Positions 1 to 9,349 are shown, counted from the stretch's first letter. The stretch: DNA of 64,000 nt from Comamonadaceae bacterium (GCA_027490925.1 JAIXXF010000045.1:62001-126000), one strand, 5' to 3'. Numbers and translations: made by a program. Notes: generated from the letters alone by a model not told the origin.

Positions 1-2
1 TG

Positions 3-1247
3 AGCGGCGCGTTCGCGTTCGAGTGGGGTGACAGCACCTACAGCATCCCGGGCTTCATGGTGTGGGCGGCGGTGGCCTATTGCGGCGTGGGCAGCGTCCT
101 GAGCCATTGGATTGGGCGACCGCAGGCCAAGCTGAATTTCGAGCAGGAGCGACTGGAGGCCAACTTCCGCCACCACCTGGTGCGGGTGCGCGAATACAGC
201 GAGTCCATTGCGCTGGACCGGGGCGAAGCGGTGGAGCAAGGGCAGCTGCGCGTCCGGTTCGATCAGGTTTTGGTCAATTACCTGAAACTCCTCAAGGCAC
301 AGAAAAACCTGACTTGGTTCACCGTGGGGTTCGGCCAGGCGGCGGTGGTGTTCCCCTTCGTGGTGGCCGCGCCGCGGTTCTTCAGTGGCGCCATCCAGCT
401 GGGCGAGTTGATTCAGATCTCTTCGGCTTTCGGTCGGGTGCAGGACTCGCTCAGCTGGTTTGTTGACAATTATGCGAATTTGGCCAGTTGGAAGGCCACC
501 ACGGACCGTTTGACCGGGTTTGAAGAGACTTTTGAACGATTGGCCCACGCCAAAGCTGAAGATTCAGCTATCAAAAACGCAGCATCCGAAGGGACGTGTG
601 ACACGCTTCAGGCCACCGATCTGACCGTCTCGCTGCCCAGCGGCCAGCTGCTGCTGGCGCAGACTGACCTGCAGGCCCACCCAGGCGACACGGTGCTGTT
701 GCAAGGCCCGTCGGGGAGCGGCAAATCCACCTTGTTCCGCACGCTGGCAGGCATCTGGCCGTACGTCAGTGGGCACGTGACCTTGCCGCGCGGCAGCATG
801 TTTTTGCCCCAACGCCCTTACATCCCCAACGGCCGTCTGCGCGATGCGCTGGATTACCCCGCGGCAGCCGCCACCCATTCGGACGGGGCGCTGAAGCAAG
901 CACTGACGGACGCAATGCTCCCGCACCTGTGCGACCGCCTGGATGTGGAGGACGCGTGGGGGCAAAAACTCTCAGGCGGCGAGCAGCAGCGTCTGGCGGT
1001 GGCCCGGGCGCTGCTCCAGCGGCCCCGGTGGGTGTTTGCCGACGAGGCGACCAGCGCGCTGGACGAGGCGACCGAGGCGGTGCTGTACCAACGCCTGCGG
1101 GACTTGGTGCGGGCCACAGGCGGGGGGTTGGTGTCCATCGCGCACCGCCCCGCGGTGGCGGCGTACCACCAACGCCAGTGGGTGCTCACCCCGCAGCCAG
1201 AGGGCGCGGCGCCGGCCTACCGGCTGGACAGCAGGCCCGCTGTGTAG
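3..1247 (+). CDS. ABC transporter, fused permease/ATPase (SbmA/BacA-like), 5' truncated by window edge
   Basis: C-terminal part of an exporter that fuses a membrane domain to an ATPase in one chain. The reading frame is open to the left window edge, so the ATG at 57 is an internal Met and not the start. Residues just after it match the SbmA/BacA/YddA-type membrane domain (IGRP followed by LNFEQ and ESIAL). The ATPase half has Walker [10 protein letters not shown], the signature LSGGEQQR and Walker [13 protein letters not shown]. Family members move peptides, cobalamin or long-chain fatty acyl groups across the inner membrane; the substrate here is not visible. The 3' end overlaps the convergent queC by 31 nt. 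Confidence 0.88.
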   Translation, partial: SGAFAFEWGDSTYSIPGFMVWAAVAYCGVGSVLSHWIGRPQAKLNFEQERLEANFRHHLVRVREYSESIALDRGEAVEQGQLRVRFDQVLVNYLKLLKAQKNLTWFTVGFGQAAVVFPFVVAAPRFFSGAIQLGELIQISSAFGRVQDSLSWFVDNYANLASWKATTDRLTGFEETFERLAHAKAEDSAIKNAASEGTCDTLQATDLTVSLPSGQLLLAQTDLQAHPGDTVLLQGPSGSGKSTLFRTLAGIWPYVSGHVTLPRGSMFLPQRPYIPNGRLRDALDYPAAAATHSDGALKQALTDAMLPHLCDRLDVEDAWGQKLSGGEQQRLAVARALLQRPRWVFADEATSALDEATEAVLYQRLRDLVRATGGGLVSIAHRPAVAAYHQRQWVLTPQPEGAAPAYRLDSRPAV

Positions 1248-1927
1248 CGCGCGTGTCCAGCGGCCCGCAATGCGCAGGCGGGGCAGTGGCCGCAGCCGTA
1301 ACCCCAGGCGTGCCGGTGTTCGCGGTCGCCCAGGTAGCAGGTGTGGGTGTGCTCGACGATCAGGTCGATCAGCGCCTGTCCGCCCAGTTGGCGAGCCAGT
1401 TCCCAGGTCTGCGCCTTGTCGATCCACATCAGCGGGGTGTCGACCAGAAAGCGCTTGTCCATCCCGAGCGAGAGCGCCAGTTGCATGGCCTTCATGCTGT
1501 CGTCGCGGCAGTCGGGGTAGCCTGAGAAGTCCGTCTCGCACACACCGGTGACGATCACCTCCAGGTCGCGCCGGTAGGCCAGCGCCGCTGCCAGCGTCAG
1601 AAACAACAGGTTGCGGCCCGGCACAAAGGTGTTGGGCAGACCCGAGCTTTCCATCTTGAACGCCGTGTCCCGGGTCAGCGAGGTCTCACTCACTTGGCCC
1701 AACACCGCCAGGTCCAGCACATGGTCTTGGCCAAGTTTGGGCGCCCAGGCTGGGAACTGCCGACGGATCTGGGCCAACACCTCCACGCGCGCTTGCAGCT
1801 CCACGCTGTGCCGTTGCCGGTAATCAAAAGCAACCGTTTCCACCCGCTCGTAGCGGGACAAGGCCAGCGCCAGGCAGGTGGTGGAGTCCTGCCCGCCCGA
1901 GAACAGCACCAGCGCGCTCTTGTGCAT
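1217..1927 (-). CDS. queC: 7-cyano-7-deazaguanine synthase QueC
   Basis: Converts 7-carboxy-7-deazaguanine to preQ0 with ATP and ammonia in queuosine tRNA modification; cytoplasmic. The 236-residue length is normal. The PP-loop FSGGQDST lies at residues 9-16. The zinc site is the C-terminal cysteine set at about 197, 212, 215 and 218 (CGHCPAC). The stop lies inside the 3' end of the convergent ABC transporter gene. The upstream esterase ends 9 nt before the start, so the two are probably co-transcribed. No other queuosine gene is in the window. Confidence 0.95.
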   Translation of the reverse strand: MHKSALVLFSGGQDSTTCLALALSRYERVETVAFDYRQRHSVELQARVEVLAQIRRQFPAWAPKLGQDHVLDLAVLGQVSETSLTRDTAFKMESSGLPNTFVPGRNLLFLTLAAALAYRRDLEVIVTGVCETDFSGYPDCRDDSMKAMQLALSLGMDKRFLVDTPLMWIDKAQTWELARQLGGQALIDLIVEHTHTCYLGDREHRHAWGYGCGHCPACALRAAGHARYTAGLLSSR

Positions 1928-1936
1928 GCCGCGCCC

Positions 1937-2599
1937 TCAGCCCAGCACGCGCAACAAAAAGCGGTTGATGTCGGCGATCTCTTCGGCGCAAACGGAGTGC
2001 GGCATCGGGTACTCGTGCCATTCGGGCGTGTGGCCGAGGGCCTGCAACGCTTCGCGCGAGGCGACCGCACGGGCCAGCGGAACGACCGGGTCCACACGGC
2101 CATGGGCCAGGAACACCGGCACATCGGCATTAGCCGGGTGGCGCTCCGCGGCGGTGTTGGCCGCCAGCGGCAGGTAACCCGACAAGCCGACGATGCCCGC
2201 CAGCCGGTCAGGGTGGCGCAAGCCGGTCATCAGCGCCATGGCGCACCCTTGAGAAAACCCCATGAGCACGACGCGGGATGCCGGGATACCGCCTGAGATT
2301 TCCGCCGCGATCAGCGCGTCGATCTGGGCTTGCGACGTGCGCAGCCCCGCCTCGTCCTCGCGCCTGACCAAGTCGGTGCCAAGGATGTCGTACCACGCCC
2401 GCATCACATGCCCGCCGTTGATGGTGACGGGTCGGATTGGCGCGTGGGGAAACACGAAGCGCACCCCACCCACGGCATGCAGGTCCAACTCGTGCGCCAC
2501 CGGTACAAAGTCGTTGCCGTCGGCACCCAGGCCGTGCAGCACGATGACGCTGGCGGTCGCAGGCACAGCGGGATTGATCTCAATCGTCTCAAGCAGCAT
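1937..2599 (-). CDS. Phospholipase/carboxylesterase family alpha/beta hydrolase
   Basis: Cytoplasmic serine hydrolase of 220 residues in the EstB/acyl-protein thioesterase-like family, which cleaves short acyl esters. The nucleophile is Ser116 in GFSQG, the acid probably Asp170 (HGRVDP) and the base His201 (PMPHS). The oxyanion region LHGLGADGND follows the first strand. It has no signal peptide. It lies 9 nt upstream of queC on the same strand and is divergent from the DUF4864 gene. The natural substrate cannot be told from sequence. Confidence 0.88.
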   Translation of the reverse strand: MLLETIEINPAVPATASVIVLHGLGADGNDFVPVAHELDLHAVGGVRFVFPHAPIRPVTINGGHVMRAWYDILGTDLVRREDEAGLRTSQAQIDALIAAEISGGIPASRVVLMGFSQGCAMALMTGLRHPDRLAGIVGLSGYLPLAANTAAERHPANADVPVFLAHGRVDPVVPLARAVASREALQALGHTPEWHEYPMPHSVCAEEIADINRFLLRVLG

Positions 2600-2713
2600 G
2601 GGTCGGGTTCAGCAGGGCCAAAACGTCAGACTGTAGCGCATGGCAGAACGGCCATGGGTGGTTTGCGTGGGTCGGAATTGCGGCATCATGGCCGCAACTT
2701 CAAGGGGCGCGGG

Positions 2714-3193
2714 ATGGGACATCGATGGGTGACGAACGTCTTGGTTTGGCTGCTCGCGGCCGTGGCGTGCCACGCCTATGCCCAGGTCCATGCTGCCGTG
2801 CCCACCGCAGCCGCGCGCGCGGTGCAGGCGGTGGTGGCCGCGCAGCTGGACGCCTTCGCCAAGGGCGATGCGGTGCGTGCGTTTTCCTACGCCAGCCCGG
2901 ACATCCGCAAGGCGTTCAGTACGCCAGGCCGGTTCATGGCCATGGCCCGCCACGGCTACCCCGTGTTGTTCGAGCCTGCGAACGTGACTTTCTTCAAGCC
3001 CGTGCAAATGGGCGACGAGGTGCTGCAGCGGGTTCAGCTGGCCGACGCGCAGGGCGATCTGTGGGTGGCGTTCTACACCTTGAAGCGCCAGCCCGACAAG
3101 GCGTGGCGCATCACCGGCTGCACCCTTGCGATGAGTGAAGGCTTGCAAACCTTTCACCCAAGCGGCGGTTTGGTGGCACCGGTCAGCGGATGA
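2714..3193 (+). CDS. DUF4864 domain exported protein
   Basis: Secreted or periplasmic protein of 159 residues. The start ATG at 2714 was chosen because it follows an AAGGGG ribosome site and gives an immediate signal peptide (hydrophobic stretch VLVWLLAAVACHAYA, cleavage after AQA-like residues). The frame stays open upstream to 2330, but that part is antisense to the esterase. The mature part matches DUF4864: a helix (VQAVVAAQLDAFAKGD) and a SNTF-like fold with conserved AFSYASPDIR and FYTLKRQ. The function of the family is unknown. Its last 11 nt overlap the convergent TPR gene. Confidence 0.8.
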   Translation: MGHRWVTNVLVWLLAAVACHAYAQVHAAVPTAAARAVQAVVAAQLDAFAKGDAVRAFSYASPDIRKAFSTPGRFMAMARHGYPVLFEPANVTFFKPVQMGDEVLQRVQLADAQGDLWVAFYTLKRQPDKAWRITGCTLAMSEGLQTFHPSGGLVAPVSG

Positions 3194-4115
3194 CAGCCCT
3201 CAGGTCATTTGCCCGGTTGGCGTAGTAGATTGCTTGGCCCATGCGTTCCGTGCGGTCCAGCGTGTTCGCCAAGGCGTCCAGGCTGGCCAACACATCGCGG
3301 TGGCGGAGCCTGTGCACCTGTTCGCGGATGTCCAGCGCCTGGCGGTGAAATGCAGCGGCCTTGTACGACTGGCCTTGGGCCGCATACAGCGCCCCGAGAT
3401 CGCTGAGGCTGTTGGCCACGGCGAGGTGCCTTTTGCCCAACGCCTTCTCGCGCCCGTGGAGTGCGGCTGTCAGCAGTGGTTCGGCTTGGGGATAGTGGCC
3501 CAAGGCGGTGTGGAGCTGACCCAGTCGCGCTTGTGCGTCCGCGATCTTCAACGGATCGGGCTTGGCCGCTTGGGATTGGATCTGTAACGCCTTGCGGTAC
3601 AGCGGCAAGGCCAGCGCCGGTTGGTCTTGTGACTCGTAAATCACCGCGAGTTGCATCAGGCTTTGCCCCACCAGCGGATGTGTGGGCCCGAGAGCGTTCT
3701 CGCGGCTTCGCAGCGCAGCCATCACCCATGGTTGAGACTTGGCCACTTGCCCGTCGCGCTGCTGGGCTGCAGCGACCTGAAAGAGCCGATCAGCGTACTC
3801 GGTGGACTCTGCGCCCAGCCGCTTTTGCTCCGCTTCCAGGTATCGTTTGAACAGCGGTTCAGCCTCTTCAGGCTGTCGATTGCCCGACAACGCCAATGCC
3901 AGCTGAGCGGTGCTGTCTGTCTCGGCCTGTGGGTTGGACGGGGTGCTGGTTTGCGCCAGACTCAGGGCCTTGCTGGCCACCGTCACGGCTTGCGCATAGG
4001 CACCTCGTTCATTGAGGCCCACCGCCTCTTCCTGAAGCGTGCGCCACTCAATGCCTTGGGCCAATGCCCAACCAGAAGAGGCCGCAGTGATCGCGGCAAG
4101 AACCCAAGAACGCAT
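3183..4115 (-). CDS. Tetratricopeptide repeat protein, exported
   Basis: A 310-residue protein with a signal peptide (hydrophobic residues 3-18, likely cleavage after ALA at about 19). At least five TPR units of about 42 residues follow. These longer units resemble kinesin-light-chain type repeats (for example ALGPTHPLVGQSLMQLAVIY and ALGKRHLAVANSLSDLGALY). TPR arrays are protein-interaction scaffolds, so a periplasmic role is likely, but no partner is evident. It is convergent with the DUF4864 gene (11-nt overlap) and stands alone upstream. Confidence 0.82.
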   Translation of the reverse strand: MRSWVLAAITAASSGWALAQGIEWRTLQEEAVGLNERGAYAQAVTVASKALSLAQTSTPSNPQAETDSTAQLALALSGNRQPEEAEPLFKRYLEAEQKRLGAESTEYADRLFQVAAAQQRDGQVAKSQPWVMAALRSRENALGPTHPLVGQSLMQLAVIYESQDQPALALPLYRKALQIQSQAAKPDPLKIADAQARLGQLHTALGHYPQAEPLLTAALHGREKALGKRHLAVANSLSDLGALYAAQGQSYKAAAFHRQALDIREQVHRLRHRDVLASLDALANTLDRTERMGQAIYYANRANDLRAVIR

Positions 4116-4224
4116 GAACCGACTCCCCTTTTATTGGAAGTCTTCATTGTCTGAACGTTGCATGACAGCGCAAGCCAAATGGCCACGTGCCTTACAACTT
4201 GTCACCGAGTTCACACCCTGTAAG

Positions 4225-5166
4225 TCAACCCGCTGCCTGAGCGACCCCCGCGATGAACGCCGCCGTGGTCTCAACCTGCGTCACCGGCAGCATGTGCCCA
4301 CCGTCGACCAGGGTCAGTTGCGTGTGTGGCACTTTTTGCACGAACGCGTGCGCCTGCACCTGGGGGTCCAGCACCAAGTCGCCGCGCCCATAAAGCATCG
4401 CCACTGGGGTGTTGAGGCGTGCATAGCTGGCTTCCAGCTCGGGCAGGCTGTCCGGGATCGCTGCCAGGTCGGTCGAAGCGGCGATGAACTGCGAGGGTTT
4501 CAGACTCATCAGCCCGCCCGCTTTCGTTGCAAAGTCTTTCGGGGGCGACTCCGGGGAAAACAAGGTCTTCATGATCACCGGGCTGCGGGCAATGAACACC
4601 GGTACCGCGAGCGTCCATGCCACCGCCTTGCGCACGCCTGCGTGGCCAATGTCGAGTCCCTTAAACGGGGCTGGCAACCCCTGTGGGGTGTGCGTCAGTG
4701 GCGCGACCAGCGCGAGCGCCTTCACCCGGTGGGGGTGGCGCGCCGCGAGCATCAGAGCGATGGCGCCCCCGAGTGAATGGCCGACCACCGTGGCACGGTC
4801 CACACCGAGTTGGTCCAACAACGCCGCGAGCGTGTCGGCCTGTGACGCCATCGAGGCGCTGGTACCGGGTTCGCGCACCGAGTTGCCAGAGCCCGGTCGG
4901 TCCACCGCGATCACCCGGTGGTGGGTGGACAGCCGCTTTTCCAGTCCGTAGGTGAAGTGGCGCAAGTGTCCGCCTAGGCCGTGCACCATCAAGATCGCAG
5001 GGCCTGTGCCTCGGTCCACCACGTGCAACCGGGCGCCGGGGACGTCCACGAAGCGGCCCGGCGGCTGGAAGCCCGCGTCGATGCGCCGGTTGGTGGACCA
5101 GGTGAAGGCCACCAAGCCCGTGGCCAGCGCCGCCAGCGAGAGCAGGGCCCACAGCACGGCGCTCAC
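4225..5166 (-). CDS. Alpha/beta hydrolase, N-terminally membrane anchored
   Basis: A 313-residue hydrolase that starts at a GTG (5166) forming a GTGA overlap with the stop of the upstream dehydrogenase gene. The longer frame up to 5526 is antisense-like sequence inside that gene. Residues 2-22 form one hydrophobic segment. The catalytic Ser131 is in GHSLGG, preceded by the oxyanion motif HGLGG; the acid is probably Asp in GRGDLVLDP and the base His in DGGHMLP. Family knowledge suggests ester hydrolysis. After a Baeyer-Villiger monooxygenase it would cleave the ester or lactone product (inference from context). Confidence 0.88.
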   Translation of the reverse strand: MSAVLWALLSLAALATGLVAFTWSTNRRIDAGFQPPGRFVDVPGARLHVVDRGTGPAILMVHGLGGHLRHFTYGLEKRLSTHHRVIAVDRPGSGNSVREPGTSASMASQADTLAALLDQLGVDRATVVGHSLGGAIALMLAARHPHRVKALALVAPLTHTPQGLPAPFKGLDIGHAGVRKAVAWTLAVPVFIARSPVIMKTLFSPESPPKDFATKAGGLMSLKPSQFIAASTDLAAIPDSLPELEASYARLNTPVAMLYGRGDLVLDPQVQAHAFVQKVPHTQLTLVDGGHMLPVTQVETTAAFIAGVAQAAG

Positions 5167-5978
5167 AGTTTGAGCCCTCGGCCCAGCAGGCGCCAGTAAT
5201 TCACCGGCATCAGCCGTTCGATGAGCGCACCGGCCCAGGCGTCCCAGCCGACGATCACCCGGGCCTTGTCTTTCTCGACCCCGCGCAGGATGATCGCGGC
5301 GGCCTTTTCGGGCGGCAGACGCAGCAGTTGGCGGCTGAGTTTCTGGCGCTTTGCGATGTCCTCTGGCGTCAACGCGTCGGCCATCCGCGCGCTGGTGGCG
5401 ATTTGCGTGGCCACACCCCCGGGGTGCACCACCGTCACGCCCACCGGCGAGCCCGCCATCTCCAGCTCGTGGCGCAGCGCATTGGAGAAGCCACGCACCG
5501 CGAACTTGCTGGCCGAGTAGGCGCATTGCTCGGGCGGGGCAATCAGCCCAAACAGGCTGGAGAGGTTGACGATGCGCGCAGCGTCCCGCTCGCGCAGCAG
5601 CGGCAGGAAAGCGCGCGTCATGCGCACCAAGCCGTTGAAGTTGATGTCCATCAGCCAGTCAAAGTCGCGCTCGGTCACCTGGTCGAAGGTGCCCCCCATC
5701 GCCACGCCCGCGTTGTTGATCAGCAGGTCCACCTGGCCATGGACCGCCTGCACGGCCGCGGGCAGGGTGGCGACCGCCTCTCGGCTGGCCACGTCCAGCG
5801 TGTGCTGGCTCAACCGCACGCCCATCGGCTGCACGAGCGCGGCTGTGGCGGCCAGGCCTGCGGGGTTGATGTCGGCCAAGGCCAGGTGGCAACCTTTTTG
5901 GGCCAGGGCCACAGCCAGGGCGCGGCCGATGCCACTGCCTGCGCCGGTGAGGACCGCGACTTTGTGATGGAGGTTCAT
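5163..5978 (-). CDS. Short-chain dehydrogenase/reductase (SDR)
   Basis: NAD(P)-dependent oxidoreductase of 271 residues, classical SDR fold. The cofactor motif TGAGSGIG is at residues 11-18, NNAGV follows in the middle, and the catalytic YSASK is near residue 157. It overlaps the downstream hydrolase by 4 nt and starts 9 nt after the monooxygenase, so the three genes form one operon. In such clusters the SDR oxidises a secondary alcohol to the ketone that the Baeyer-Villiger enzyme uses. The real substrate is unknown. Confidence 0.92.
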   Translation of the reverse strand: MNLHHKVAVLTGAGSGIGRALAVALAQKGCHLALADINPAGLAATAALVQPMGVRLSQHTLDVASREAVATLPAAVQAVHGQVDLLINNAGVAMGGTFDQVTERDFDWLMDINFNGLVRMTRAFLPLLRERDAARIVNLSSLFGLIAPPEQCAYSASKFAVRGFSNALRHELEMAGSPVGVTVVHPGGVATQIATSARMADALTPEDIAKRQKLSRQLLRLPPEKAAAIILRGVEKDKARVIVGWDAWAGALIERLMPVNYWRLLGRGLKL

Positions 5979-5987
5979 GGTGGGCTT

Positions 5988-7481
5988 TCAGCGAGAGAAC
6001 TGGACCACACCGTCGGCGATGCGGCTGAAGCGGATGCTGAACATGTCCAGCAGGTAGTTTTGGTAAACCTGCCACGGGCGGCGCGAGCCCTGGCGTGGGA
6101 GCACGCTGGCCGCGCGCTGCACGTACCCCGAGCTGAGCTCCAAGAACGGCAGGGGCGACACGTCTTTGCCGGGCTGGGCCACGACACTGCGCAGGCCCTT
6201 GCTGTCCATGTGGTTGAGCAGGCGGCACACGCGCTCGGCGGTCAGGTCTGCCTTCAAGGTCCACGACGAGTTGGTGTAGCCAAAAGCCATGGCCATGTTG
6301 GGCACGCCACTGAGCATCATGCCGCGGTAAACCAGCGACTGGTTGGCGTTGCACGAGCGACCGTCGACCGACACCTGGATGTCGCCCAGGGCGTTGAGCT
6401 TGAGACCGGTGGCGGTGACCACGATGTCGGCGGCCAACTCCTTGCCAGAGTTCAGGCGCACACCGGTGGCAGTGAAGCGCTCGATGGTGTCGGTCACGAC
6501 ACTGGCCTTGCCTGCGCGCAGCTGACGGAACAGGTCGCCGTCGGGCACCACGCACACCCGCTGGTCCCAGGGGTTGTACTTGGGCGTGAAGTTGACCGGG
6601 TCCACACCCTGGCCCGCCTGCCGCTTGGCCAGCCCGATCAGGACCTTTTTCACCCCTTCGGGCCGCCTGCGGGCGAGCTGGAAGAAGAAGATGTTGAGCA
6701 CAACGTTCTTCCAGCGGGTCAACGTGTAGGCCAGGCGGTCGGGCAGCAGCCGTTGCAAGCGCAGCGCCAGGCCGTCTTTGCCGGGGCGGCTGACGACGTA
6801 AGTGGGGGATCGCTGCAACATGGTCACGTGCGCCGCCTTCTCGGCCATCGAAGGCACCAAAGTCACCGCGGTGGCACCGCTGCCGACCACCACCACGCGC
6901 TTGTTGGCGTAATCCAAGTTCTCTGGCCAAAACTGGGGATGGATCACCTGGCCATTGAAATCGCCCTGGCCTTCGAACTTGGGCGCATACCCCTCGGCGT
7001 AGCTGTAGTAGCCGCTGCACAGGTACAAAAAGCGGGCTTTGATTTGGACGGTCTGCACGCCGTCGTTGGTGGTGTGTTCGCAATCGACCGTCCACAGCGC
7101 GTCCTGCGAAGACCAGGCGGCGCGTTTCACCGCGTGGCGGTAGCGGATGTGCTGGTCCACACCTGTTTCATGCGCGGCTTCACGTATATAGCTCAGAATG
7201 GAGGGGCCGTCGGCGATGGCCTTGGCCGCGGTCCAGGGCTTGAAGTTGTAGCCCAGGGTGTGCATGTCCGAATCGGAGCGGATGCCAGGGTAGCGGAACA
7301 GGTCCCAGGTACCGCCCAGTGCAGCACGGGCTTCGAGCAGGGCGAAGGTTTTGCCGGGGCAGCGGACTTGGAGGTGGCGGGCAGCGCCGATACCGGACAA
7401 ACCGGCGCCCACGATGAGGACGTCCAGCGTGGGGGCAGAGGAGGTGTTGACCATGGTGACAGCTCGGTTGATTTCTGACAT
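5988..7481 (-). CDS. Flavin-containing (type I Baeyer-Villiger) monooxygenase
   Basis: FAD- and NADPH-dependent monooxygenase of 497 residues. The FAD Rossmann motif GAGLSG is at residues 25-30 and the second (NADPH) Rossmann motif GSGATAV lies near residue 200. Between them, residues 175-186 match the Baeyer-Villiger fingerprint FxGxxxHxxxWP exactly (FNGQVIHPQFWP). These enzymes insert oxygen next to a ketone to give an ester or lactone. First gene of the operon with an SDR and an alpha/beta hydrolase, divergent from a TetR regulator. The ATG at 7481 is used; a second Met lies nine residues later. Confidence 0.92.
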   Translation of the reverse strand: MSEINRAVTMVNTSSAPTLDVLIVGAGLSGIGAARHLQVRCPGKTFALLEARAALGGTWDLFRYPGIRSDSDMHTLGYNFKPWTAAKAIADGPSILSYIREAAHETGVDQHIRYRHAVKRAAWSSQDALWTVDCEHTTNDGVQTVQIKARFLYLCSGYYSYAEGYAPKFEGQGDFNGQVIHPQFWPENLDYANKRVVVVGSGATAVTLVPSMAEKAAHVTMLQRSPTYVVSRPGKDGLALRLQRLLPDRLAYTLTRWKNVVLNIFFFQLARRRPEGVKKVLIGLAKRQAGQGVDPVNFTPKYNPWDQRVCVVPDGDLFRQLRAGKASVVTDTIERFTATGVRLNSGKELAADIVVTATGLKLNALGDIQVSVDGRSCNANQSLVYRGMMLSGVPNMAMAFGYTNSSWTLKADLTAERVCRLLNHMDSKGLRSVVAQPGKDVSPLPFLELSSGYVQRAASVLPRQGSRRPWQVYQNYLLDMFSIRFSRIADGVVQFSR

Positions 7482-7487
7482 TGGAGA

Positions 7488-7519
7488 TTGTCAAATCAAG
7501 TGACAACCGATCATGTCAC
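7488..7519. promoter_or_regulatory. Inverted-repeat operator between monooxygenase and TetR genes
   Basis: Two overlapping inverted repeats share the sequence between the divergent genes: TTGTCA (7488-7493) with TGACAA (7501-7506), 7-nt spacer, and GTGACA (7500-7505) with TGTCAC (7514-7519), 8-nt spacer. The sites sit immediately upstream of both start codons, as expected for an operator bound by the adjacent TetR protein. Binding is inferred, not shown. Confidence 0.55.
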
Positions 7520-7528
7520 AATGGTGAC

Positions 7529-8164
7529 GTGTCTGCCAACTTTCTCCCCAATGGCGGTGCGGAAAACAGCCGCACCTACCGGGGCATGGCGCCCGATGAG
7601 CGTCGTGCGCAACGCCGCGCCCAGTTGATCGACGCCGCCATCGAGGCTTATGGGGAGCGCGGCTACCGTGGCTCCACCGTGAAGTCGGTGTGCGCAGCGG
7701 CGGGGCTGACCGAGCGGTATTTTTACGAATCGTTCGACAGCAGCGAAGCCCTGCTGATGGCCTGCTACCACCACGTCAACGAACAGCTGTTCACCGAGAT
7801 CGCCAAAGCGGCCGAGGCGGCTGGGGGTGACCCAGCCGCGCGCGGCCGTGCCATGCTGCGCGCGTACTTCTCTGCGCTGCAGGCGCAACCTAAACCAGCG
7901 CGGGTGTTCTTGATGGAAATCCGCGGGGTCAGCCCGACCGTAGACGCCGCCTTTGACGAGGCGCTGGCTCAGATGGGCGCCGCCGCCGCCGCCGTGATCG
8001 CCCCGGATCAACCAGCGCCCAACCCTCTGCTCCAAACAGGCGTGGTGGGCGGGGTGGTGCACATTGCGATGCGCTGGATCCGCGACGGTTACCAGCCGCC
8101 TCTGGCCGAGGTGGTGGAAGCCGCTTTGGCCTTGGGCTTGGTGCTCACCCAATCCCGTTCCTGA
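7529..8164 (+). CDS. TetR/AcrR family transcriptional regulator
   Basis: Ligand-responsive repressor of about 211 residues. The N-terminal helix-turn-helix covers GSTVKSVCAAAGLTERYFYESF, preceded by the helix RRAQLIDAAIEAYGERGYRG. The GTG at 7529 is preferred: a TTG at 7481 would put the operator inside the gene, while the ATG at 7586 would cut off the TYRG segment usual in this subfamily. The C-terminal effector domain is not diagnostic. It is divergent from the monooxygenase operon and probably represses it and itself. Confidence 0.85.
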   Translation: MSANFLPNGGAENSRTYRGMAPDERRAQRRAQLIDAAIEAYGERGYRGSTVKSVCAAAGLTERYFYESFDSSEALLMACYHHVNEQLFTEIAKAAEAAGGDPAARGRAMLRAYFSALQAQPKPARVFLMEIRGVSPTVDAAFDEALAQMGAAAAAVIAPDQPAPNPLLQTGVVGGVVHIAMRWIRDGYQPPLAEVVEAALALGLVLTQSRS

Positions 8165-8202
8165 CGGGCCGATCGGGCGGCTCAGGCTCCGCCATCGGCC
8201 CG
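8165..8202. terminator. Strong hairpin between convergent TetR and acyl-CoA dehydrogenase genes
   Basis: CGGGCCGAT (8165-8173) pairs with ATCGGCCCG (8194-8202), with a second inner stem GGCGG/CCGCC and an 8-nt loop. It lies in the 60-nt space between two convergent genes and could end transcription from both sides. It has no U tract, so intrinsic termination is uncertain. Confidence 0.5.
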
Positions 8203-8224
8203 CCTAGCGCGGGTGGCGACCGCG

Positions 8225-9340
8225 TCAGGCGAACACGCCCGCGGTGTCCTGCATCCGGTCAGACACCTCTCCCAGGTGGTGCAGGCTGTCCCCAAAAGTC
8301 ATTTCCAGCTGGGTCAGCTTTTTGAAGTAGTGGCTGACGATGTACTCGTCGGTCACGCCGATGCCGCCGTGTAACTGGACCGCCTGTTGGCCCACGAAGC
8401 GCATAGACTGGCCCAATTGCACCTTGGCCCGAGCCAGTGCGCGGCGCCGTTCGTCGGCTGGGGCGTTGAGCTTGAGCGAGGCGTAATAGCTCATCGAGCG
8501 TGCCAATTCCAGCTGCATTTTCATGTCGGCCACCCGATGGCGCAGGGCCTGGAACGTGGCGATCGCCACCCCAAACTGCTTGCGGGTGTTCATGTAGTCC
8601 ACCGTCACTGCCAGGGTTTGGTCCATCACCCCCACGGCTTCGGCGCACAGGACGGCGACGCCGACGTCCACCGCATGCGCCAGGGCAGTCAAGCCGTCCA
8701 AACTCACGAGGGCGGCAGGCGCTTGGTCGCAGGTCAGCTCTGCGGCGCGTGCCCCGTCCTGCGTGCCGTAACCGCGGGTGGCCACACCCGGCGCGGTGCG
8801 GGCGACCAAGAACAGGGCGAGCTGCCCGTTCAGTTGGGCAGGGACCAAAAAGGCGTCGGCTTGGTCGCCTGCGGGCACCACGCTCTTGCGCGCGGTGACG
8901 GTGTAGCCGGTGGCGGTGGCCTCCGCCGTGGCGGTGCAGCGGTCCAGCCGGTAGCGGCCGGAGCGCTCGGTGTGCGCCAGCACGGCCAGTGCCTCGCCGC
9001 TGGCGATGCGCGGGAGCCACGCGGATTGCAGCGCGGGCGGCGCGTAACCTGCCAGCACCGCTCCGGCGATCAGCGTCTGGGCCAACGGCTCCAGCACGAT
9101 GCCGCGACCGAGTTCCTCCATCACCACCATGCCTTCCACCGGGCCCATGCCCAAGCCACCGTGCGCCTCGGGCACGTACAGGCCAGGCAGGCCGAGCTCG
9201 GCCAGTTCTCGGTAGGCCTCGCGCGAAAACCCACCGGCTTTGACAATCGCGCGGCGGCGTTCAAAGTCGTAGCCCTTGTCCACCCACCTGCGGACCGCGT
9301 CACGCAGTTGTTCTTGGTCGTCAGAAAAATCGAAGTCCAT
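8225..9340 (-). CDS. Acyl-CoA dehydrogenase family protein, small-subunit type
   Basis: A 371-residue acyl-CoA dehydrogenase-fold flavoprotein. The N-terminal helical domain, the middle beta domain and the C-terminal helical domain (QLHGGIGVTDEY near residue 325) are all present. The region that holds the catalytic glutamate in MCAD-type enzymes (YEG motif) has no such residue, which fits the non-catalytic or small partner of a heteromeric enzyme such as the pimeloyl-CoA dehydrogenase small subunit (PimD-like). It starts 9 nt after its partner gene. Substrate chain is unknown. Confidence 0.85.
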   Translation of the reverse strand: MDFDFSDDQEQLRDAVRRWVDKGYDFERRRAIVKAGGFSREAYRELAELGLPGLYVPEAHGGLGMGPVEGMVVMEELGRGIVLEPLAQTLIAGAVLAGYAPPALQSAWLPRIASGEALAVLAHTERSGRYRLDRCTATAEATATGYTVTARKSVVPAGDQADAFLVPAQLNGQLALFLVARTAPGVATRGYGTQDGARAAELTCDQAPAALVSLDGLTALAHAVDVGVAVLCAEAVGVMDQTLAVTVDYMNTRKQFGVAIATFQALRHRVADMKMQLELARSMSYYASLKLNAPADERRRALARAKVQLGQSMRFVGQQAVQLHGGIGVTDEYIVSHYFKKLTQLEMTFGDSLHHLGEVSDRMQDTAGVFA

Positions 9341-9349
9341 GGTCGTTCC

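Noticed and set aside
2330-2713. N-terminal extension of the DUF4864 protein
   Set aside because: Overlaps the esterase on the other strand; the signal peptide and ribosome site are at 2714.
5328-7478. 716-residue + strand open frame antisense to the monooxygenase and dehydrogenase
   Set aside because: His/Gln/Gly-rich shadow translation typical of high-GC DNA; the minus-strand genes carry full family motifs.
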